In this document: positions 12,901 through 24,900 of the stretch, piece after piece
How the letters are laid out: the number at the start of each line of letters is the position of its first letter
Position numbering within the stretch: position 1 is the first letter of the stretch
Assembly (NCBI GenBank): GCA_008973525.1
Contig: WACJ01000189.1
Coordinates: 558,001 to 622,000, forward strand
DNA: 64,000 nt
Direction of reading: 5' to 3'
Origin: Stenopsyche tienmushanensis
Taxonomy: Eukaryota; Arthropoda; Insecta; Trichoptera; Stenopsychidae
Translations under genes and position numbers: made by a program
Notes under the pieces: generated by a model
The model's database searches: none
Told to the model about the DNA's origin: nothing
What the model saw: only the letters and a program-made list of their open reading frames with translations

Positions 12901-15900
12901 GAGGCCAGGTGTAATCCATTATAAATTTCTTCTTCCTACAACTTATACAGTTATTACAAATGCATCCTACAGCTTATAAACACTATAATCGTCTGATAAG
13001 TGTATTGAACATTTGCATTTTATCTTCGACGCGAAATACTATTTCAATCGCAAGGGCGGAATCTAATTAAAGCGAAGATGATGAAGTGCATCTCAGAGAC
13101 GGATTAAGAATCTACAATTCGAATTTGACAAATATTGAATGCATACTCTGATGTGGTCAGTGTTAAATGTTGGCTAAGCAAATAAGGATACAGATTATTG
13201 GAGTCCAAAATCAGTTTTGCGCAGCTCAAAGTCAGCAACGGATGCTCGGTTGCGAAATTCTAAATTTATTATCAATCCATTCCAAAACCACAATACGACT
13301 CCTAGCTGTTGAAGGTCGCGTGCCAAAATTTGCTTCGCTAATTTCTTGCAAAGCTGTTTTTTGTCACAAGTATCGTTTATTTAAGCTTCCAAACAATGTG
13401 TAAATAATTGTATATTGAGCGAAATCAGGGAGCATGTAATTTTGAATCGAATTGGTAATTCAAAGGCATCTCTTTGCTGATTTCCAATTTGCAATTAGCG
13501 GGCTTCCTTTGCTAAGGCGGAAGTGAAGCATAGCGCGAATTCCTAATAAAAAATATTGCGTGCGCTACTGAAGAACATTAGTCGTTCGTTTATTGACATG
13601 CACTTAACAGTTAGTTGCATTTGTGGATGCCCTTGGTTGTAGGTACTTGCAGGCGCAATAGCAGTCTTGCTTTTGGTCCAGTATACCACTTACCTGATCA
13701 GGTTTTTAGAGCAAGTCAACAGACTGCAGAACAAAGATACCAATTTTACAATTGCTGGTCATTCGGTCGGGCTACGAAAAAACGAATGAAAATTCACAAT
13801 GAGATTTGTGCTTTCAGCTATTGAGAAAACAACGTCCAACAAGACAAAACGAGCGAAGAAGCCAAATCAAGGCATAAATAACCACATATGACAAAAGCTT
13901 CTAAATCTTGAAGCAGTGTCACCTCATTGCATTCACTTTGTAATCGGAGGTGTACGAGAATAAACATCGTTTAAAAAAGTGGTTGGAGCTGATCTCTTCG
14001 ATGATGACCTTCCGAACATCCGGAACTGAATCAGCTTTTTTCTGACGGTCCTCATCCATCTTTCAGTGTCTCTTCTCTAGTTCGATAATCGAAACCGATC
14101 GCTTCGTGAATAGGGAATCCAATCCCGAGCCAAAATTTCAATCCTGGGACTTCGAGTTGATGACCGCGTGGGCCCCCATTTTCGTATAATACCATCAATG
14201 TGACTGATAAAATTCCTTTCTGCTGAGACACGGATTGAAACTCGCAAAATTCCCCATTTTCCGATAAATTATTTATTTCTGTCGCTGCAGATGAATATTT
14301 ATATATTATAATACTTTGATATGATTTGTAATTATATTATGGAGGAATACCAAAAATCTGAAGCCCGTATCTATTATATTTCATATCGATACTCCAATTA
14401 TTAGAGTCGAGGTGTAGTAAATACATCATCGGTAGGGAAAGGTTAATATAACAATTTGAAAAACATATATGTTCTGTGTATATTATATGTATACATAGAT
14501 TAAACAGTTACTGCCCCTAGGTGTCGCCTAAGCTCGTTTGTTTCCAAGCGTCCAGATTTCAGCCTCCCAGGATTCATGGACACCTAAAACTGTCCGGGAT
14601 CCCGGAATTGGATTCCCTACTCATGAGGATCCTCTAGGATTAGATAACAGATGTTGAAAATTAGTCAATTGACCACTGTCAAATTTGAAAATATTTTTAA
14701 GTAAATTAAATTGAGTCCATTCCTGTCTTCTCCGAGTCAAGCATATCTTGATGCACATGCCCTATGCATAGGGTTAAACCCTCCAAATAACTCTTCAGCA
14801 ACGACTTCTTTATGGAATAGGCTCCAAAGAGAAGACAGTTAACCCCAGACTACAAATCTTGCGCGTATGAAGCTTGTATATAAATAAATAAACACTTTTG
14901 ATAGCACACAATATTCGTTCATTTCTTCGCGTAAATATATAAAATACGCTTGAAATCGATTCATTTGAGTTATCATTCCGAATCATTGGAATTCGATCGC
15001 AAATATGCGACTGTACTCCTCAAAAAGTTAAAAGAATGGCGACTTAGATGAATAAATATATTCTGGAGTACTGCGAATCGCATGATAATTCAGTAAGAAT
15101 GAATATTTCGCTCGTCGATGATGTTGATACATTTAAATGCACCTCATTTAATCTCAGAATTTCCGACTGATCGTACTATCAGGACGTTCGTCCTATAAAT
15201 CCATTATAATTACGTTAATTGATCTAATTACAAGATAAAATTTTGCAGGATTCCTCCCAGAAAATACATTTCAGGTTATCACTTCGCCTGCATCAAATAA
15301 CGTCTCAGTCGTGCGATATTTCCATGCTACAATAATAGCATAATGTCATATTATACTAGCGATGATATCACATTTTGCTCATAAAAAAGTCTTTGGTCTA
15401 CTAAAATGATTATCGACTGATTTCCCATATATCATTAGCCAATTCGTGCGGCACCACTTGTTTATTTTCATCTAAGAATTGATCTCATCTGTCACTATTA
15501 CCATTCAGATATCTTGCCACGCGATGACGTCTTGTGTTGATGATGCAAAAAAATAAGTATGTGATATTGATGGCATTACATTTTAAGCGTCGATCAAGAG
15601 TTGAAGTACTCAGGTCGTTGGTAAGGTAACTTGTTGGTGCCTTTTTGGTTGCAGCTGGTGGGTGTGTCAACGGCACGCGAAAACCGACCGTTCTGATTGG
15701 ACGATTGCTGTAACTTCGACAGGGCCGTATGTCGTACTTTAGCATTTCTGATAACCGGTAATCGACAATGAGCTGAATTTAACATTTTTGCAGAGTATAC
15801 TTATCTCTTGTAAATACAAAGCAATGCCAGATACCAAAAATAGTTCTCAGACTATCATATTCAATCATATTTGCCAAAACTTATAAATGAAACCTAATCT

Positions 15901-18900
15901 GGAATTGAATTTATTGCATCTTTCATATGGAATTTTATATTTATTTTTTATAGCAGTCGTTTTGATCGTACAAATTGTCGATCAACTATTTCCAATATCA
16001 GACTCAGTGGATCAGATTAAATGAAGAATTCCGATCAATTTGTGCTTATCCGGGAGAAAGCTTGCGTTTTAAATAAGAATTATATACTTAAAACTCTTAA
16101 GACCAACATGTATAAAACATGTAGAAAAGTTGACGCTCTTTCTTGCCATCGAAGGACTTAAACCTGATATCGAAATTGTATCGCAAAATAATTCTAAAGG
16201 TGCCATATCCGTCATTAGGCTTAAATGATCTCCATTTATAATATTTCCACTGTTAACCAATTTGTATGTGGAAATTTCCCATTGCCATTTATGAATAAAA
16301 TCGAATAGGATTTCTGTGTGTGTAGCGAAATTATCATTATTTTTAAATGATATTTAATTATTGTTGAAAATCACTCATAGGCGGCCTTGTCCGACTTTAA
16401 TTAATTGTCTCAATATTTACATTTTTTAGTTCAAAAATCAGGTTGAATCTGGATTGAGACGACTAATCAGAAATATGAATACTTCCGATTTTCCAAATTT
16501 ATTGATACGAAGAACATTTTTTGCACAATTTGGATCTGAGTCCAAACTTTTGAACAATATTCAGAAAAGCATCACCTAATTAATATTTGCTATGGTTTCT
16601 TATTTATTAAATTTTAACATATATTTTCCACAGCGTTATTAATTAGAACAATTTTATCATATTGAATCGTTGAAAAATTTAACAAAATTAGCATTGTTTG
16701 TTAGACTTTCTAGTTCAAGAATAATTTTGATTGTAGGTCTGATGCACAGCATTATCGTATTTTTTCTTTATGAAATGAAAAAAAAGATAAAAGTGCTTTA
16801 AAAAAACCGCATAACTTCGAAATCGCACAAAAAGAGGTTCGAGTGCACAATGATTCCCTGATATAGGTCCAAATACGTATGTTAGTTGTATTGTACAAGT
16901 AGACCGAAACTGGCATGCTGATGTATTATGAGAAATAAAGTCAACCTTTTAAACAATTACTTATATGACTACTCACTATATCTCGTTATAACCGTGCTCG
17001 CGATTTTGACTGCATATAATATATTTTCAATAGCTTTAAAATATTGTCAAAATGACATATTAGTCCATCGCATTTGGGTGCCAAAAACATTGTTTTGAAT
17101 GATATTTAAAACAAAAAAACTCCTTAAAAAACAGGATTTACGTGTCTGAAATTCAAAGACACAAATATCGGCCTTGAAAACAGAAGGCCAGTACACTGAT
17201 GACCTTTAAAAGATATCTGGTGTGCTTCATCAACAAAGACGTCATTTCTTTAGATTTCATTCAGACTGAAATGATACATTTTTAGACTTGTTGACTTCTA
17301 CTAAGCTATGTACAATAATAAGTGATATGGATATTTTTAGTTGATATTGATTTATATATATAAATCATACCGGTTCGGAGTATTTTTATTTCTAAAGCCG
17401 GTTTATTAAGCCCTCGATGCTGCCTTTTCATTTTGATTGCGATTTAAAGACCGCCCTTCGCATAAATTGCTACAATCATTGATCATTCCTTTTTTTGCCG
17501 CATTTTAAATGTGAATTTCACAAACAGTCCAATTAGGACTAATGGTCGTTATAGAGTTGGACAATGGTTTGCATAGATTTGTTTATCAACAATTATGACG
17601 TATTTTTTCGCAACTGAAAGTAGGACTTACATAATCTAATTCCACTATCAGTAGGTCAAAGTTTAATACTCGCTATGTCATTCGTTATCAGAGAGTGTGC
17701 GTATATTCATAGCATAATTATTTACATTTATTTTCACCGATGGATTTGTATGCAATTTAATGTGTTTTCTTTGTAATTGTTCATGCAATAGTATTATTAA
17801 TTTATGTATTTCCTTGCACATCCCTCAATCGGATTTACTGACTCATCAAGTACTCATCTTAATCTATCGTCTTTATTCAGATTTACTCTGATTTCCTGGA
17901 TCTGAAGAGTTAACTATTGAGACGATTAACAAAATCGTGCAGGATCGCCTATCTAATTAAATACTCATCTCTTTATTATATGAAAAACAATAGGAACGCA
18001 ACCAAAACGTTTGACGTATTTTTACGTCCCGCCCACTTAACAGGTGATGTTTTAATAACGCCTGGTGGTCAGATTACAATATTTAGTTTTGTATTCGAAT
18101 TAAATTTGAATGCAAATTGAAGAAAGCTATGTTTTTTTATGCAATCGCCATTTAAATTCTACAACGACTCTATAATCTAATGCATCGATTGCATACAGAT
18201 ATTGAAAACGGCTCATGGTCAATTTGCCTTTTATATCACTTTTATTTGAAATCTGCTTGTTTAAGGCTTTCAAGTTAATAATTCATTTAATTCAATACAA
18301 CCTTCACCTATTGCGTATTGTCGATAACAAGGTTTTAGATGCGTGGGTCTATTTGCAGAAAAGCTAATATTGAACCCTCTGATTTCTCAACTTTGATTTG
18401 GGTCGAATGCAAAATTTGGCATTTTTTGACACCCACGATCAGACGCTATTTTGAAATTCTTGTTTTGTCTTAACTAGAGTTATGGAAAGAACTTGCCAAA
18501 TAATATTTTGTAGCATATTATAAAGCAGACGTTTATTTATCTGTTTTCGGATCCGTCAAACTTTCCTTTTTATTTTCAAGTACAATAAATAGCAATCTAT
18601 TCTTACACACTCTTATCTTAACACCCAAAAGGCAGAAGTGAGATATTCCATTGATAACACTTTATCAGCTTGCTGTAGGAAAAATGGTTTATTCACTTTC
18701 TTACCGAAATGATAAATCCTTTTTTATACACTTACAGCAACATTGTTTTCAGATGAACGTTTTAATTTTATAAGTAATCTATTGATTTCATCTAGAGATG
18801 CACTTCTTCAGCGTTAACTTCAGCCCTTATACGGAAAGGAGGCACTTGAGCTTTTTTCAGTTAAATCAATATGTTCGTCTTGAGACGCTTTCCACCACAT

Positions 18901-21900
18901 TTACTATAAATCTTTGTTGCTTTAACCACTTCACATGCGCTCATATTTTCATTCACGATTCTCATGCTTCCATTCGATTTACATTTATATTGACAATTTG
19001 CAGAAAACCATACTTGACAGCATAACTGTCGACGATCCAAGTTTCCAAGGCGATGGCTACACCTCCTTGGCGATCATCTATGCATCTCTGGCCATCTGCA
19101 ATTGGTTGGCACCATCAGCCATCAGCATAGTCGGCGCCAGAAGCGCCATGGTCATCGGAGCAGTCACCTACTGGTAAATAAAATTCCTAATCGCAATTCT
19201 ATTATTCCAGCGGCGAAAAAAATCGCAATCGAACGAAGGCCATTACAAAGCAAAGTCATCCACAATCGAGCAACTTTCGAATTTAGCAAACCTGTCTAAA
19301 TTTCAACTCTAGTAACTTAACCGAATGCTTAAACATTAGCATAAAAAGTAACCAGAGGGTACTTGTGGTGATAGTTAGAGATACGCCAAAGAATTAGCCT
19401 CACGATAACTAGCAACACCTCTTTTCGACTCTAAATAATTTGTTACAAATAACATTTTATGAGAAAGCTGTGTAACCAGTGACGGAGCAGCTACTTCAAC
19501 TGGAAGAAAAATGATTGAAGACAAAAATAATAGAATATAGTTTATTTTCTGAAAACAAAACCTTTGAATAGTAGAAGATTTTCGATAATATATATCAAAA
19601 TAGACAGCAGCCACGAAAATCTCCTGTAGCAAACAGAAGTTCATTGGTTATCTGGAGGGAAAGTACTAAAAATGTTGTTAAACTGAAAGATGAATTCTAT
19701 TTTTTTTTTTTTTGCACAAAGATAAGAGTTCAAAGTTTGCCTGCTTTTTACTGACGATAAGCGGCTGTTGATAGTATGTTATTTAGCTGATATTTTTGAA
19801 AAAGTAATCTGATAACACGCAAACAAAAAACAAGACTTTCGTGTACTTTGGAAGACACTTCCATTCTCGTTGGTTTAACATCTTGCCTCTGAAATACATT
19901 TCTTCCATATATTCAGATGTGAAAACTGAGAGATTATTCATTTTCACTGACTTTGTGCAATAGTGTTGAGAATTATTTAAGATCTACAACCAAATTGTCT
20001 GTATGCCCACAATATGATCACATCCCATAACACTTTTTGACTATATATTAGGGTGTTCCATAAGTTTCTTTCGTTTTCATATTAAGAAAAAAAAAACAAT
20101 AACTTGTATTACATCAAAATTTATTGAATAATATATGATCCATTCTGTTCTATTACCTTTCTCCATCTCTCCGGAAGCCTCATAATGCCTTCTTGCCAAA
20201 ATTTCCCAGGTTTGTTTGCAAAATATTGATCAAGGTACATTTTTATATCATTTTTTGAATTAAAATTTTCACCACGTAAAGATTTTTTCAATGAAAGAAA
20301 TAAATAATAATCTGAAAGGACAATGTCCGGAGAGTATGGAGGATGATGTAAAACATCCCAGTCAAATGATAATAATTTATTTCTGACGAGCAAAGACACA
20401 TGAGGCCTGGCGTTATCGTGATGAAAAACAACGTCTTGTCTGTTCGCTAATTCTGGCCGTTTTCTGGCAATTACATCCTTTAGATTGTCTAGTTGGATAC
20501 AATTGATCGTTTCACCTTGCTGATGTAGCTCATGATAAACTACCCCCTTCCAGTCCCACCAAATGCATAGCAAAACTTTTTTTGGATTTAGACTAGATTT
20601 AGCTGCTGTTAAAGCTTCTGTACCCTTGGTCCAAGACCGTTTACGTTGAATATTCTCATAGAGTATCCAACTTTCATCTCCAGTAACAAGTCTCTTCAAA
20701 AAGATTGGCTATTATGTCGTCGGAGAAGAAGATCGCATGTTGAAATACGCTGAAGTTTATTTGAGTCAGTCAGATCATGAGGAAGCCACACATCCGAAAG
20801 ATTGATGTAGCCCAATTTTGTCAGATGATTATGGACGGATGTTCGTGGAGTTTCTAACTTGTTAGCTATTTCGCGAACAGTATATCGCGGATTTTCTTCG
20901 ATAATGGCTATGATTATATTTGTGTTCATTTGCGAAAGTAACTTATGGGACAACCGAATGTTTGCATGGTATGCAAACTAAATATTCATGTCCTGTTGGA
21001 TACAAGTCTTAATAGCAACCCTAAATGCATTTCTAAAATGTTCTTCTGTTGTATAGTCAAAAAGTTCGTTGTTATCGGTGGTTTAACAGCCACAATATAA
21101 CGATATTGGTAACAGGTAGATTGAAATTGGACTGATCAAAGCCGTACTATGTGAGAATGTTTTAATAGTTTAAATGTAGATCCCATTCTTTCCATTTTTG
21201 CCATAAACATTTGACATTTGAAGAGCATTTGTTCTTAAATACTCCCCGACTACTAATTGCATCACACTGATTCATCGTCGTCTCAATACTACCATATTTG
21301 TACAACACTCGATGTATGACGAAATATGTAACAAATTTCTATCCATAGACGAACAGTTTCTTATTCCGAAACTTTCTCTCTCCTCACTAGGTATGTCGGA
21401 TTATTATGGATGCTATTATGCATACACCAACATTTTATGTATGGCTTTGTAAAATGCTATCTGCTTTTCAGATTCTGAATAAATACACAAACTTCAGGCA
21501 ACAGTAGAACAATAATTTAATCGCCGAAGTTTAAAAGTGAAGGCAATGCAAAATATGTCATCCGTACGAAGTACGACATTGATTATGCTTTTCTTCACTA
21601 TTTTTTGCGGACTCTAATCTTGACATTTTCATATGCCCATTTTGAAAACATGCTTGATAAAAGCTCAATAACACGCGCGTTCATCAATCTTATGGCGCTA
21701 TCGTATTTAACCTACTTGTTTGCATTATTAATACAAATATATCTTTTTCGATATGAAGGCGTTGGATAGAAAATTAATAGGAGTTAGTGGCATAATTGTA
21801 AGCAAATGACATTTTTATTGTTTTTTTGCAATGGATAAATCTTCCTGTATCGTGTCAATATAAATCACTTCAATTAATTGACAGCGACGACGATAAAAAA

Positions 21901-24900
21901 CTATTATTAACCACAGTATTCAATAAATAATTATTATCGGCAAATGCATAACTCTCGTGATTTAGCGGTTGGACTTGTAATTCAATTATCCTGGGTTCAA
22001 ATCTACAGGAGGTGTGGCTAGCGATCATATTTTTAAAACTTATATACACTATTATAATAAAAATCATACCAACCAATCGGACAAAGCGATATTACTTCAA
22101 CTTTAATGATGTGGGACGAAAACTACTTCTGATTTTTTTTAATGACTGAAAAATTATTGTACTTCTTATTGTATTATATTTGAAAATATTAAGCTTTTAT
22201 AAATAATATCATCATCTTCATTTAGCAGCCAGAAGCAGACCATTCCAGGACTTGTTCCTCAATAAACATCCAAGGATAAATAAAGAGCGACCGTAACAAC
22301 AGTCGCTTTCGCCATCTTTTCAATTGTTCAGTTGGAATTTAATCAGGAACTAGAAGTCTTCCTTGAAAGAGTAGACTGATACAACCATAAATATTTTACT
22401 GAAGAAGCTTTCTTAAAGTACAATATATTCTTAACTTGTATTGGAGATGCCAGTCTGGTATGAAGTCCTACGTGACACTTAAGTTCACAATGATACATCT
22501 CTTACGTCGTACACTTTACTTGGTGAATTTGAAAGTAGGGAGATCTTCTCAAATTAAGAGTCGCATTTTTCAGATTGGCAAACCAATTCAAGGAAACAGA
22601 TAATGGAATGCTACTGTTTTCGTTGCGATTTTTGGCAACAAGTCAATCTTTGTTCTTCCGTATGGATGACCATATAATTTCTCTTCCTCAACGTGAACAT
22701 GGACCCATTGTATGTCCAGATTGGGAGGTACATGTTATAGAGGTCGTTGTGAGGCCACCTGAGGATTGCCTTTGACGTTTTGATCACTGGTATTAATGAG
22801 GGGGGAGGGGCGAAGTCCTAGGCCACAATCAGGATCTGCACTTGGATGCACAAGGATGTTGAATGAACGAGCGTCTTTACACTCAAAATCGATTGTCCGA
22901 AGACTCATACTTAATAAATATTACTCATTTCTAATGTTCCAATAGGCCAATATAAAAAGCAACTTCCAGGCGAATTGGACAAAAGATAAAAGCGATATTA
23001 ATCCGTTTTATGTACACAAACTCGATTTCGTCACATCTGTTAAATATTAAATAAATTTTAAATATTAACATGTTTACACTAATGGTATGTATTAATAAGT
23101 TGATAGAAAGATGGGAGAAGGTTATAAGAACGGATGGAAATTATATAATTGATTAAATAAATAATACAAATATATTGTATATGTAAAAAACGGTCATAAC
23201 TTTTGCATCAACCCAATATGTACTAACTGCGATATTTTAAAATTATTTTTTAACTAGTCATGTATCTCGCATTTTAGCTTGAAGGGCCTCGACAAAGAGG
23301 ACGGGGGCGCCCGCCTCTAAGTATCGATGAGGCTCCGCAGCCTCGACAAGGACTCGCAGCATACGACGGAATCCTTTATTTTACCTCCGTAGAGGGTATG
23401 GTTCGATTGTAATGCGAAATGTACTCGAAATGCAGCAAATTAAATTTGCACACCAACAATTAGAAATTATTATAATTATGCGAAAATAACCGCGAAATAT
23501 TCCCACGCTACATAATATATTTTATTATTCCACTTTCAGCTTGTTCATAGTGACGTTCCTGTTTCCAAAAACTTGGTTGCTGTATGCGGCGAGCTGTGTT
23601 CTTGGTGCTGGAGCAGCCATCATATGGACGGGACAAGGGAACTATCTAACGCTAAATAGCGATGCAGCTACAATTTCCAGAAATTCTGGAGTGTTCTGGG
23701 CTATGCTACAAACAAGGTATACTTTAAACTTTAGAGCTTCATTATTTATTCTCGAATATTATTACAGTATAAGCAATCATAATGCCTTTTCCCGTAAACA
23801 CACATCGAATCAACTTGCACAAGGTGCGGCAGGGAAACTACCTTATTTTAAAAATGAATAACATAAACAATATAGTAGATATCAGTTTAATTTTTTCCCA
23901 TGCTACAGAGAGACATTTAAAGACAGTTCATTGCATGATCATTATCAAACTTACATAACAGAAAACGTTAGATTTTGCTCTTTTGAATGAGCACCATCCT
24001 ATCCTTCTCAGAACAGCTTTCGCTTCAGGGACCGCATTTCAAATAAGGAAGTTTTCCTGCCGCATCATTTTGCATATCGATCATACTGTATTTTTCATAT
24101 TCCATGATCTATATATTTATGAAAAACGACCGTTTTATCTTTCTCGTATATATTGCACATTAAACATGCATGTTAATATGTTTACAGCTGTAATAATATT
24201 TTCATTTGCATTTATTCATTTAGCTCCCAATGTAATACATTTTTTGCCAATAGTTTCAATGGCACACGATTTGAAAACATATAAAAACACTCGTAAAAAC
24301 AAGTTCGTATTTCGTATCATAAATCAGATAAAAATATTAAGTGTAATTCGGATTTAGGGATTGGCCAATCTTGATTTTCAGATTTGCTATGGACTTATCG
24401 CCTCTTCAGAACTACAGATCTACTGTATTTCTGCTCTTGTATCACAAATCCGAATCATTGGTCAACAACTTAACGTCGATTTGTGATTTAATGATAATTA
24501 TATCAATTAGCCTTGTCATAAATATATGAATTATTCCCTTGACATATCGTAACAAATCTTCGTCCATTTCATTTTGACCCTTTTATTCAATATTTGGAAC
24601 TGATTACTTACTGATCGTGTATCATAATAGAACTGTAAAATCATTGCCAATATCTTATAATATAAATTCTAAACAATGATTTATATTTTATAATGTTTTT
24701 ATGCATAATTCGTGTAATAAAAATTTACTCCAATTATCACATATCGTTCGATATAGTTTTAGAAGTGCTCTAGAAATGTCCCTGTACTTTCACTTTCATC
24801 TGATAATCATTAGTATGCTAAGGATATTCGAAGGCTTGCTACAAGATTCATTGACGTCAATTACAAGGAAGTCATCCACATTGAGGAAACTAAGCAATAA

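Larger units (their letters stand above)
4069..19003 (+). other. MFSD11 intron 1 (14.9 kb), repeat-rich
   Basis: It starts GTGAGA and ends in a pyrimidine-poor TTTGCAG acceptor. It contains two piggyBac-like MITE copies, two copies of a hAT MITE, two mariner relics and a LINE relic, each listed separately. It also holds a dispersed repeat at about 5800-5960. The rest (for example 4.1-5.8, 9.6-11.5, 13.2-14.1 and 15.1-18.9 kb) shows no gene. The short open frames there have no recognisable motifs. Confidence 0.8.
19174..23539 (+). other. MFSD11 intron 2 (4.4 kb)
   Basis: It begins GTAAAT and ends CACTTTCAG. It carries the mariner copy at 20.0-21.0 kb and a tRNA-like SINE fragment at 21.95 kb. 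At about 23280-23420 there is a short GC-rich patch (GAGGACGGGGGCGCCCGCC) of unknown meaning. Nothing else was recognised. Confidence 0.75.

Noticed and set aside
21952..22015. Functional tRNA gene
   Set aside because: The acceptor stem does not pair and the anticodon arm is not credible. It is kept only as a tRNA-like SINE fragment.
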